Positions 56,241 through 63,381 of a stretch of 64,000 nt of DNA are shown piece after piece (the first letter of the stretch is position 1; each line of letters starts with the position of its first letter). Location: contig NZ_JOFZ01000002.1 in the NCBI RefSeq assembly GCF_000721265.1, forward strand, positions 372,001-436,000, read 5' to 3'. This DNA is from Streptomyces sp. NRRL F-5126. GTDB lineage: Bacteria > Actinomycetota > Actinomycetes > Streptomycetales > Streptomycetaceae. Under the pieces are notes generated by a model. The model made no database searches. It had not been told where the DNA came from and worked only from the letters and a program-made list of their open reading frames with translations. The position numbers and the translations under genes are program-made.

Positions 56241-57254
56241 ATGAACGCCCTCAGCGTCGTGCTGGCGCTGATCGCCGCGATGACCAACGGTGGTGCCTCG
56301 GTGCTGCAGCGCCGCGCCGCCATCGAGCAGAAGGACCAGGAGAACCGGGACGGACAACGGAGGGGGGACGCGGACGGGGGCGGGGACAGCGTCGCGGAGG
56401 AGGGCGGAGACGGAGGCCGAGACCGCAGGAGGTCGCCGTCGCCCGTACGCTCCGGGCTCGCCCGCCTGGTCGACCTGCTGCACCGCCCCTACTGGCTGAC
56501 CGGCACCGCCGCGCTCGTGGTGTCCGGAGGGTGCCAGGCCGGTGCGCTGGCCGTCGGACGGCTCTCGGTGGTGCAGCCACTGCTCGCCACGGAGCTCCTG
56601 TTCACCCTGGTCATCGGCAGCATCGTCTTCCACCACACACCCGATCGCAGGACGTGGCTGTCGTTCCTGATGCTCGCCGTGGGCCTCGGCACGTTCCTGA
56701 TCTCGGCCTCGCCCACGGCGGGGACCGCCACCTCCGACGCCGGGCGGTGGCTGCCGACCGGCGCCTGCGTGGCCGCGGTCATCGCCCTGCTGCTCCTTGC
56801 CGCGAGCCGGTTCGGCGGCTCACCGCGGGCTGCGCTGCTCGGCTGCGCGTCGGCCGTCTCGTTCTCCGCGACGGCGGCGTTCATGAAGGAGGTCACGGGC
56901 AGGCTGGGGGAGGGCTGGGTCCAGTTGCTGACGACCGGCTACCTCTACGTGGGGTGCGCGGTCGGGCTGTTGAGTTTCCTGCTGCTGCAGAGCGCCCTGC
57001 GGGCGGGGTCGCTGGCCGCGTCGCAGCCGGCGCTCACCCTGGGCGACGCCATGTCGAGCGTCGTCCTGGGCTGGGCCCTGTTCCAGGAGCGCGTCATGGG
57101 AGGCCTCGACGTCCTGCCCGAGGTCCTCGGCGTCTGCCTGATGGTCCTCGGGGCTGTCGGCCTCTCGCGCTCGCCCGCGGTGGCGGGGAACTGGGACACC
57201 ACCGAGGACGCGGCCGAGGGTGCCGCGACACGAGAGGAGACGAGCCGGAAGTGA
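56241..57254 (+). CDS. DMT-superfamily (EamA-like) membrane protein
   Basis: 337-aa membrane protein with nine or ten hydrophobic helices. An unusual hydrophilic insert rich in Gly, Asp, Arg and Glu (residues 30-75) separates TM1 from TM2. The EamA-type pattern is visible: GRLSVVQPLLATELLFTLVI in the first half and SLAASQPALTLGDAMSS in the second. A second protein of this type lies at 58115-59017 on the opposite strand. Substrate unknown. Its stop overlaps the deacetylase start as GTGA. Confidence 0.8.
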   Translation: MNALSVVLALIAAMTNGGASVLQRRAAIEQKDQENRDGQRRGDADGGGDSVAEEGGDGGRDRRRSPSPVRSGLARLVDLLHRPYWLTGTAALVVSGGCQAGALAVGRLSVVQPLLATELLFTLVIGSIVFHHTPDRRTWLSFLMLAVGLGTFLISASPTAGTATSDAGRWLPTGACVAAVIALLLLAASRFGGSPRAALLGCASAVSFSATAAFMKEVTGRLGEGWVQLLTTGYLYVGCAVGLLSFLLLQSALRAGSLAASQPALTLGDAMSSVVLGWALFQERVMGGLDVLPEVLGVCLMVLGAVGLSRSPAVAGNWDTTEDAAEGAATREETSRK

Positions 57255-58051
57255 CCAGGACAACGGCGGCCCGCGCCCGCGAGCCGCACGCATCAGTGGT
57301 CCGCGCGCGACGGCGCACGACGGTCCGCGACCTGGCAGGGCCGGCCGCGGCCGCGTCGCTGCTCGCCCTCGCGGCCCACGTCCTGCCCGCCGGCACCTGG
57401 CTGCACGGGCCGCGCAGGAGGCTGCTGCCGGGGCTCGCGGGCATCGGGCACCCCGGGCACGTGGCACTCACCTTCGACGACGGGCCCGACCCCGCCAGCA
57501 CACCGCTCTTCCTCGACGCCCTTGACGCCCTCTCGGTGCGCGCCACCTTCTTCGTGCTCGGCGAGAGTCTGGCCCACTACCCGGAGCTCGGCCGGGAGAC
57601 GGTGCGCCGTGGCCACGAGCTGGCCGTGCACGGCTGGACCCACTCGCGTCCCTGGATGCCGGCCCCCGCACGCGATGCCCGCGAGGTCGCGCGGGCCGCG
57701 CGGACCGTCAGGCACGTGAGCGGCGAGGACCCTCGCTGGTACCGGCCGCCCTACGGCATCCTCACCGGCGGACGCTGGTACGCCGCCGCGCGCGCCGGGC
57801 TGCGGCCCGTGCTGTGGAGCGCGTGGGGGCGGGACTGGACGGCCGACTGCACACCCGCATCGGTCGTGAGGACGGTGGAACGCGACCTCGCGGGCGGCGG
57901 AACACTGCTGCTGCACGACACGGACCGGACGTCGGCACAGGGGTCCTGGCACGCCACCCTGGACGCCCTGCCAGGCCTGGTGCGCGGCGTCAGGGAAGCG
58001 GGCCTCGCGGTGGGCACCCTGTCGGAGCACTGGGACGCGCCCGCGCCCTGA
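57251..58051 (+). CDS. Polysaccharide deacetylase (CE4, NodB domain)
   Basis: 266 aa. One N-terminal hydrophobic segment (residues 30-50, AAAASLLALAAHVLPAG) suggests membrane anchoring or export. The NodB catalytic domain has LTFDDGPDPAST (motif 1, base and metal Asp), HGWTHSRP (motif 2, metal His), RPPYG (motif 3), WSAWGRDWTADC (motif 4) and LLHDT (motif 5). Removes acetyl groups from cell-wall or surface amino sugars. GTG 57251 overlaps the upstream stop. Confidence 0.9.
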   Translation: MTRTTAARAREPHASVVRARRRTTVRDLAGPAAAASLLALAAHVLPAGTWLHGPRRRLLPGLAGIGHPGHVALTFDDGPDPASTPLFLDALDALSVRATFFVLGESLAHYPELGRETVRRGHELAVHGWTHSRPWMPAPARDAREVARAARTVRHVSGEDPRWYRPPYGILTGGRWYAAARAGLRPVLWSAWGRDWTADCTPASVVRTVERDLAGGGTLLLHDTDRTSAQGSWHATLDALPGLVRGVREAGLAVGTLSEHWDAPAP

Positions 58052-58114
58052 CTGCGGGCCGGGCCCGGCCGGGAGCTCGCCCGGGTCGGCCCCGGGCCCA
58101 CTCCGGTCCCGGGC

Positions 58115-59017
58115 TCATTCGCGGTCCTCCGCGGGGGGCCTGCCGGTGCGCGCCGGCGGATCGGCCTGCTGCTGCGGGCTCCCGGGCAGCATCGGGTGGC
58201 GTCCCAGCAGGAAGACACCCGCGACGACGGCGGCGAGCCCGGCGGCCTCCCCGGCGAGGGCGCCCGGGGTGGTGCGGACGGTGTCGCCGAGGAAGCCGAT
58301 GCCGCAGGCGATGCCGATGAGGGGTTCGCTCGCGGTGAGGGACGGCAGTGACATGCGCAGGGGCCCGGTCTCGAAGGCGCTCTGCACGAGCATGAGGCCC
58401 GTGACGGCCGCCGCGATGACGCCGTAGGGCTGCCAGGTGAGCAGCAGGCCGCTGACTCCCTTTTCGTCGAAGTTCTGGGTGGAGACGCGGGTGAGCGCGT
58501 CCTGCAGCCCGTAGAGCGTGCCCGCGGCGGCGGCGAGCAGGGGCGGCTCCAGAGCCGTGGCCCGGCGGGCGAATGCCACCAGAAGGAGCACCACGGCCAG
58601 GACACTGCCGACGACGAGCCAGTGGCGCAGCGCGCCCGCGTCGTGGGTCGACCCCGAGGGGCGGCCGGCGATCATGAACGCGGCGACGCCGCCGCTGAGG
58701 AGCACGACCCCCGTCCATCCGGTGATGCCGAGGCGCTGCCCGGTGAGCCGGCGGGCGAGGGCCATCGCGAAGATCAGATTGGTGCTCAGCAGCGGCTCGA
58801 CGGCGCTGAGTTCTCCGTGGTCGAGCGCGAGGACGCTGACGAGTTGCCCGGCGACCATGCAGCCGATGCCCGCCAGCCACAGCGGGACCTTGACCAGGTC
58901 GAGGAGGAGGCGGAAGGACAGGACGTCCGCCGCGGGGGCGCGTTCGGCGGCGTGCTGCTGGAGTACGAACGCCAGGCCGAGCAGGCAGGCGGCCGTCAGA
59001 CCGTATACGTACAGCAC
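58115..59017 (-). CDS. DMT-superfamily membrane protein
   Basis: About 300 aa with nine or ten TM helices; EamA-type pattern HGELSAVEPLLSTNLIFAMA in the first half and SLTASEPLIGIACGIGFLGD in the second, parallel to the protein at 56241. The C-terminal 25 residues are hydrophilic (Pro/Arg/Glu). GTG 59017 lies five bases after GAGGAGG. It converges on the deacetylase gene with a 63-bp gap. Confidence 0.82.
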   Translation of the reverse strand: MLYVYGLTAACLLGLAFVLQQHAAERAPAADVLSFRLLLDLVKVPLWLAGIGCMVAGQLVSVLALDHGELSAVEPLLSTNLIFAMALARRLTGQRLGITGWTGVVLLSGGVAAFMIAGRPSGSTHDAGALRHWLVVGSVLAVVLLLVAFARRATALEPPLLAAAAGTLYGLQDALTRVSTQNFDEKGVSGLLLTWQPYGVIAAAVTGLMLVQSAFETGPLRMSLPSLTASEPLIGIACGIGFLGDTVRTTPGALAGEAAGLAAVVAGVFLLGRHPMLPGSPQQQADPPARTGRPPAEDRE

Positions 59018-59344
59018 AACAGCCTCCTCGCAGGTCGGTCGCGGGCCATTGCCACCGGGCACCGGCCGGCCGGTGCCGCGTGGCCTGCACGGCGACGATA
59101 CGAGCTACCGCCCGTGCCCCCCGGTAGCCGGGCCCGAACATCCGAGGACTGAGCCGATTGCCCCGCCCGGCGCCCCACCTGGGTACCCGCATGCTCGCGC
59201 GGCATCCACGGACAGGAGGGCAACCATGGCGGCAGCGGATCGCGGGAACGCGGTAAGACCTCCTGCCCGCACGACACGAATGTGGTGTGAGCTGTGCGAG
59301 GAGTGCGTTCTCCTCGGAGGTGTCAGCGAGAACGGGAGGACGTC
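59018..59344. other. Divergent promoter region
   Basis: 327 bp between the divergent DMT gene and the acidic-protein gene. It contains an inverted GGCCGGCC-type cluster near 59060-59075. A short frame at 59226 has a ribosome-site-like AGGAGGGC but poor codon bias. No operator recognised. Confidence 0.35.
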
Positions 59345-59785
59345 ATGGGAGACGGCGAGCAGGAGAACGGACTTCTGCGATCCCAGGAAGAACTGGACGA
59401 GGACGAGATAGGCGACTACCTCGACGCCGGCTACTCGCCGGCCGAGCGTCCCCTGGCCGTACGGGAGTGGGGCATCACCGAGCGGGAGTCGCACGGCCAC
59501 GAGTCCTTGTCGCGGCGCCTCGCCCGGGAGGAGAAGCCCGTCGACCGCCTGGAGGGCGAGGGCGACTTCCCCGGGGACACCACCGACACGGACGGAGAGA
59601 TCATCGACGACCAGGTCGGCGCGGAGCGCTCCGGACGCCTCGTGGCGTGGGACACGGACGTCACGGGCGTCGCCTACGACGGTGACGACTACTGGGCCAG
59701 GGATGTGGGGACGGACGGCGGCGCGGCATCGGCGGAGGAGTCGGCCGTCCACATCGTCGACCCGGACCAGTACGGCTCACGGTGA
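59345..59785 (+). CDS. DUF5709-like acidic protein
   Basis: 146 aa, strongly acidic, no TM helix or signal. It fits the actinobacterial DUF5709 pattern: LDEDEIGDYLDAGYSPAERP near the N-terminus, then REWGIT, a central ESLSRRLAREEKP, AERSGRLVAWDTD and a terminal GAASAEESAVHIVDP. Function unknown. ATG 59345 behind GGGAGG. Single gene. Confidence 0.78.
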   Translation: MGDGEQENGLLRSQEELDEDEIGDYLDAGYSPAERPLAVREWGITERESHGHESLSRRLAREEKPVDRLEGEGDFPGDTTDTDGEIIDDQVGAERSGRLVAWDTDVTGVAYDGDDYWARDVGTDGGAASAEESAVHIVDPDQYGSR

Positions 59786-59860
59786 CGTCCGCCAGAGTTA
59801 AGAATCCATACATAATGGGAAAAGCTCCCATATCGCTGATCCCTGAGGATGGTGGGTGCA

Positions 59861-60457
59861 GTGGTCATTTCGCGCGGATTTCACGGCAGGCGGCCGCCTG
59901 CCGGCAGGAAACTGCCGCCCGGCCAGTACGAGACCACCGGATTCCCGGTGCTCTCCGCCGGGCCGACGCCGCGTCTCTCGGCGGCTGACACAGAACTGAG
60001 CGTCACGGCCGAAACCGGCCGGCGCCACACGTGGCGATGGGCGGACCTGATGGCCCTGCCCTCGGAGCGCCCCACGGTGGACCTGCACTGCGTGACGAAG
60101 TGGTCCAAGTTCGAAACGAGCTGGGAGGGCATTTCCCTGGACGTCCTCCTCGCGGACGTGGAGACGGACGCCGAGTACACGCTCGTGTCGTCCCACGGCG
60201 GCTACACCACGAATCTCCCGCTGGAGGACCTCCTCGACGGTAAGGCGTGGATCGTGCACACCTACGAGGGCGAGCCGCTGGCGCCCGAGCACGGTGGTCC
60301 CCTCAGGCTGCTCGTCCCCCACCTGTACCTGTGGAAGTCCGCGAAATGGCTGCGGAGCATTGAGCTCCGTGACGAAGACGAACCCGGCTTCTGGGAAACC
60401 GCCGGCTACCACGACTACGGAGACCCATGGCGCGAGCAACGGTACAGGGGAGACTAG
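59861..60457 (+). CDS. Sulfite-oxidase-fold molybdopterin oxidoreductase
   Basis: Compact molybdoenzyme of about 198 aa in the YedY/SUOX fold. LPPGQYETTGFPVLSAGPTP opens it. The Mo-ligand Cys lies in DLHCVTKWSKFE (around residue 82), and SSHGGYTTNLPLEDLLD and HGGPLRLLVPHLYLWKSAKW follow. No Tat signal or dimerisation domain, so it should act in the cytoplasm. The next gene, overlapping by 31 bp, encodes a flavin reductase that probably passes electrons to or from it. Start GTG 59861; ATG 59849 and GTG 59852 are alternatives. The reaction is unknown. Confidence 0.85.
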   Translation: MVISRGFHGRRPPAGRKLPPGQYETTGFPVLSAGPTPRLSAADTELSVTAETGRRHTWRWADLMALPSERPTVDLHCVTKWSKFETSWEGISLDVLLADVETDAEYTLVSSHGGYTTNLPLEDLLDGKAWIVHTYEGEPLAPEHGGPLRLLVPHLYLWKSAKWLRSIELRDEDEPGFWETAGYHDYGDPWREQRYRGD

Positions 60458-61182
60458 GCGAGCGACTCCGCTGGAGGACGGCCGAGGTCGTCGGGCGCCG
60501 CAGCGAGTACGCCGAAGCCACGACGCTGATGCTGAAGGTGCCCGACTGGCCGGGTCACCTCGCGGGCCAGCACGTCGATGTGCGGCTGACGGCCGAGGAC
60601 GGCTACTCGACCCAGCGGAGCTACTCGGTGGCGTCGACGCCCGAGCCCGGACACCTCGAACTCACCGTGCAGTCACTGCCCGACGGCGAGGTGTCGCCCT
60701 ATCTGGCCCACGACATGGCCGTCGGCGACCTTCTCGAACTGAGGGGACCGGTCGGCGGCTGGTTCGTGTGGCGCCCGGAACAGGAGGAACCCGTCCTGCT
60801 CGTGGCAGGCGGATCCGGCCTTGTGCCGCTCATGTCCATGATCCGTGCCCGCGGCTCCTCCGGCGGGCGTACGCCCTTCCGGCTGCTGTACTCCCTCCGT
60901 TCACCTGCGCACGGCCTCTACGCGAAGGAACTGCGAGAGGGCCTGCCGGGACTGGACGTGACGTACCTGTACACCCGCGAGGCGCCGGAGGGCGCGAAGC
61001 GGGAGCCGGGCCGTATCGTCCCGTCCGATCTCGTCGAACACGGCTGGCCGGCGGAGTTCGCGCCGACGTGCTACGTGTGCGGGCCGACGGCCTTCGCCGA
61101 GAAGGCGTCCGCCTATCTCGTCCTTCTGGGGCATTCCCCCGAGCGTGTGCGTGTGGAGCGATTCGGCGGCACAGGAGAGTGA
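60427..61182 (+). CDS. FAD/NAD(P)H oxidoreductase (ferredoxin-reductase fold)
   Basis: 251 aa. The FAD-binding barrel has RSYSVAST (residues 60-67), and the nucleotide domain has LLVAGGSGLVPLMSMIR near 120 and CYVCGPTAFAEKA near the C-terminus. The 2Fe-2S domain seen in larger relatives is absent. The overlap with the molybdoprotein gene and the one-base gap to the zinc-ribbon gene mark a three-gene operon that I recall as conserved in actinomycetes. Confidence 0.9.
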   Translation: MARATVQGRLGERLRWRTAEVVGRRSEYAEATTLMLKVPDWPGHLAGQHVDVRLTAEDGYSTQRSYSVASTPEPGHLELTVQSLPDGEVSPYLAHDMAVGDLLELRGPVGGWFVWRPEQEEPVLLVAGGSGLVPLMSMIRARGSSGGRTPFRLLYSLRSPAHGLYAKELREGLPGLDVTYLYTREAPEGAKREPGRIVPSDLVEHGWPAEFAPTCYVCGPTAFAEKASAYLVLLGHSPERVRVERFGGTGE

Positions 61183-61183
61183 C

Positions 61184-61471
61184 ATGACGTCAGAAGAGCA
61201 CCTGCCCGACGGCCACGTGGACGGCAACGCCCTGGCCGGGCCCCTGGCCGAGGTCTTCACGGCCGACGTCACCATCGCGCGGAGCGAATGCACCCATTGC
61301 GGCGCCACGGGGCCGGTGGCCCGGCTGCTCGTGTACCGGGACGCGCCCGGCCTTGTCGCACGCTGCCAGGAGTGCGGCCAGGTCGTCCTGCGCTACGTCC
61401 GCACGCCGGGCGCGGCCCATCTGGACATGCGCGGCACGGTGACACTCACGTTTTCCCTTGCGCCGGAGTGA
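61184..61471 (+). CDS. DUF6510-like zinc-ribbon protein
   Basis: 95 aa. Two CxxC knuckles (CTHCG and CQECGQ) spaced about 30 residues form a zinc ribbon; the rest is beta-rich and ends in GTVTLTFSLAPE. The N-terminal DGNALAGPLAEVFTADVT is typical of the family as I remember it. ATG 61184 follows CAGGAGAG, 1 bp after the previous stop. Possibly an assembly or stability partner of the molybdoprotein/reductase pair; inferred from position. Confidence 0.82.
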   Translation: MTSEEHLPDGHVDGNALAGPLAEVFTADVTIARSECTHCGATGPVARLLVYRDAPGLVARCQECGQVVLRYVRTPGAAHLDMRGTVTLTFSLAPE

Positions 61472-61531
61472 GCGCGCTCGCGCACCCGGCGAACGACAGC
61501 CGAAGCCCGATCGCCCCGAGAGGTGGGCCCA

Positions 61532-61819
61532 ATGGTCACGTGGAGTCACGTATCACCCGGTGAGGTCCAGCGAGCCATCGAAGAGTACGACCGCCTGGGA
61601 GCGGAGCAGTTCTTCTCGGCCCACGGATTCGGTCCTTCGAGGAGCTACGAGCTCGTGAGCGAAGGCCGGCGCTACCCGCACAAGGCCATCCTGGGCACCG
61701 CCTACGAATACGCCACCGGTGAGCGGCTGAACCCCGGCGACTTCGAAGGCGGCAAGGCGGGTGCCGTTCGCGTACTCGAGAAGATGGGCTTCGACGTACA
61801 GGCCAGAAAGCCCGCCTGA
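61532..61819 (+). CDS. Stand-alone ScoMcrA-type N-terminal head domain
   Basis: 95 aa resembling only the N-terminal head domain of ScoMcrA, a type IV restriction enzyme of S. coelicolor that recognises phosphorothioated and methylated DNA. Matching pattern: VTWSHVSPGEVQRAIEEYDR, FFSAHGFGPSRSYELV, GRRYPHKAILGTAYEYATGE and the final VRVLEKMGFDV. The sulfur-recognition, SRA and HNH domains are absent; the stop is followed by a strong terminator. Either a domain reused alone or a remnant. ATG 61532 follows GAGAGGTGGG. Confidence 0.75.
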   Translation: MVTWSHVSPGEVQRAIEEYDRLGAEQFFSAHGFGPSRSYELVSEGRRYPHKAILGTAYEYATGERLNPGDFEGGKAGAVRVLEKMGFDVQARKPA

Positions 61820-61847
61820 CGCCGGGCTCCGGCGCCGGCAGTCCCCT

Positions 61848-61887
61848 GCGCCCGGCGGGATCGCGCACGCGCGATCCCGCCGGGCGC
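61848..61887 (+). terminator. Rho-independent terminator with T-rich tail
   Basis: Perfect 18-bp stem (61848-61865 with 61870-61887), 4-nt loop, followed by ATAAATTTT. One of the few in the window with a canonical T tract. Confidence 0.9.
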
Positions 61888-61903
61888 ATAAATTTTGCCC
61901 GTC

Positions 61904-61937
61904 GTGCAACGCGGGCGGGGCCGCCGACGTACAAGAG
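61904..61937 (+). promoter_or_regulatory. Candidate ECF promoter of the sigma-factor gene
   Basis: GTGCAACG (61904-61911), 16-nt spacer, then CGTACAAGAG (61928-61937). The same pair with the same spacing occurs at 63253-63286. An -AAC- -35 and CGT -10 are usual for ECF sigma factors, so autoregulation is likely; this is inferred. Confidence 0.6.
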
Positions 61938-61978
61938 GTGTCCATGTGGCACGTGCCGACGCCGGAGGGCGCACATCT

Positions 61979-62485
61979 GTGAGATCGACCAGCGAACAGG
62001 ACCGGGAGTTCAGCGAGTACGTGAGAAGGCGGCGCACGGAACTCGTGCGCCTGGCGACCCTTCTGCTCTCGGGCGACCCGAACAGGGCGGAGGACGCGGT
62101 GCAGGTGGCGCTCACCCGCCTGTATGTCGCCTGGCCCAGAATCCGTCCCATCACCCGGGACGCCTACATACGCCGTTGTGTGGTGAACGCGACGATCGAC
62201 GATCGCCGCAGCGTGTTCCGCCGCCGTGAGCAGACCCACGCGGACGTCCCCGACGTGGCCGCCGCCGAACTCGAAGTCGTGGACCACGCGAGGCTCGTGA
62301 CCCTGCTCGACGCGCTGCCGGCCCGGATGCGGGCCGCGGTCGTGCTGCGCTACGTCGAAGGGCTCGATGTGGCCGACACAGCCAAGGCGCTGGGGTGCCG
62401 GGAGGGCACCGTCAGAAGCCAGAGCGCACGCGGCCTGGAGCGGCTGCGCGCCAACCTCACCCGTCTCGAAGCCGCCCACGTCTGA
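61979..62485 (+). CDS. ECF sigma factor (SigE-family, streptomycete type)
   Basis: RNA polymerase sigma-70 family, ECF group, 168 aa. Region 2 (residues 10-80): FSEYVRRRRTELVRLATLLL then DPNRAEDAVQVALTRLYVAW and YIRRCVVNATIDDRR. Region 4 (105-160): ALPARMRAAVVLRYVEGLDV then TAKALGCREGTVRSQSARGL, the -35-binding HTH. GTG 61979 follows GGAGGG. Followed 33 bp later by a gene for a single-pass membrane protein, its likely anti-sigma or sensor partner. Confidence 0.93.
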   Translation: MRSTSEQDREFSEYVRRRRTELVRLATLLLSGDPNRAEDAVQVALTRLYVAWPRIRPITRDAYIRRCVVNATIDDRRSVFRRREQTHADVPDVAAAELEVVDHARLVTLLDALPARMRAAVVLRYVEGLDVADTAKALGCREGTVRSQSARGLERLRANLTRLEAAHV

Positions 62486-62518
62486 GGGGAACAGGACCAC
62501 ACCATGGAGGAATCTCCC

Positions 62519-63235
62519 ATGCAGGACGTGATCGACGCGCTCGCGACGCTGCGCACCACGGGCGTTCAGCCCGACGCGGGCACGGAACAGCTCGCCGCGG
62601 ACCTCGCCCGCGGACATCGCGCGCTGAACCGCCGGCGCAGCCTGCGCATCGCGGGCGCGGGCCTCACGGCCGCGGTCGCGGCCGCCTGTCTGACCGCCGC
62701 CGTGAGCGGGCCCTTCGGCGGGTCGACGCCCGGCGTGGCGGCGCGGCACACCTCGCCGGCCCCGGTGTCGCGGGCCGCGCGGTCCGGGGCTCCGCAGTCG
62801 CCGGTGCCGTCCGGCTCCCTGCAGCTCGCGGCCTACACCGGCGCGCAGCCGGCCGGGTTCAGGGTCACCACGCTGCCGGCGGGCTGGAAGGTGCGTTCGG
62901 TGAGCCAGTACGACTTCGTCGCCGTGCCGCCGGGGACGCCCGAGCGAACGATGCCGCAGGGCGCCGTCTACCTCGCCGACGGCATCGCCGTGTCGTTGCA
63001 GGGCGCTTCCCGGTTCTCCGCCGGCGAGTCCTTGAAGAAGGTGAGCGTGCGGGGCAGGACGGGCCGACTGGGACTCACCGCGGACAAGACGGCCAAGTGG
63101 CTGATCTTCCCGTCCACCGCGGGCCGGAAGGTCCTGATCCAGGTGCCCGTCGAGCTGGGCCTGACCGACGCCCAGATCGTCCGGTTCGCGCAGGGGGTCT
63201 CCGCCACCGGCGACGCGAAGCCCACGGGCGGCTGA
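62519..63235 (+). CDS. Membrane partner of the ECF sigma factor, putative
   Basis: 238 aa. A short N-terminal cytoplasmic part (residues 1-40, IDALATLRTTGVQ, then a basic RALNRRRSLR) precedes one TM segment (AGAGLTAAVAAACLTAAVSG). A Ser/Pro-rich linker leads to an extracellular domain (105-238) with beta-strand-rich sequence (GFRVTTLPAGWKVRSVSQYD). Topology and position right after the sigma gene suggest an anti-sigma or co-sensor. No zinc-binding HxxxCxxC motif is present, so an anti-sigma role is unproven. ATG 62519 follows GGAGGAA; ATG 62504 is in frame. Confidence 0.7.
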   Translation: MQDVIDALATLRTTGVQPDAGTEQLAADLARGHRALNRRRSLRIAGAGLTAAVAAACLTAAVSGPFGGSTPGVAARHTSPAPVSRAARSGAPQSPVPSGSLQLAAYTGAQPAGFRVTTLPAGWKVRSVSQYDFVAVPPGTPERTMPQGAVYLADGIAVSLQGASRFSAGESLKKVSVRGRTGRLGLTADKTAKWLIFPSTAGRKVLIQVPVELGLTDAQIVRFAQGVSATGDAKPTGG

Positions 63236-63252
63236 GTCCCTGGGCTCTCGCC

Positions 63253-63286
63253 GTGCAACGTCAGGCGCGCCGGCGTCGTAGAAGAG
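63253..63286 (+). promoter_or_regulatory. Second copy of the ECF promoter
   Basis: GTGCAACG (63253-63260), 16-nt spacer and CGTAGAAGAG (63277-63286) repeat the sigma-gene promoter. It should drive the short ORF at 63328 and the DUF3152 gene. Confidence 0.6.
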
Positions 63287-63327
63287 ATGCCCGGGGGACC
63301 TGCGCCGACGACGAGGGATGCACCACT

Positions 63328-63381
63328 GTGAGAGCGACAACTGAACGGGACCGTGAGTTCGGCGAATGCGTGAGCGCATGA
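63328..63381 (+). pseudogene. Truncated duplicate of the sigma-gene start (17 codons)
   Basis: GTG 63328 opens VRATTERDREFGECVSA, then TGA. Compare VRSTSEQDREFSEYVRR at the start of the sigma gene. The leader before it is also similar (GCCGACG, GAGGG, GCAC, TGTGAGA blocks). The first ~15 codons were therefore duplicated along with the promoter. The stop overlaps the next ATG as ATGA, so this remnant may now act as a coupled leader peptide. Confidence 0.65.

Noticed and set aside
59226-59411. 61-codon frame with AGGAGGGC upstream and a CxxCxxC cluster
   Set aside because: Codon third positions are not GC-biased and it overlaps the start of the well-supported gene at 59345; the ribosome-like site is probably chance.
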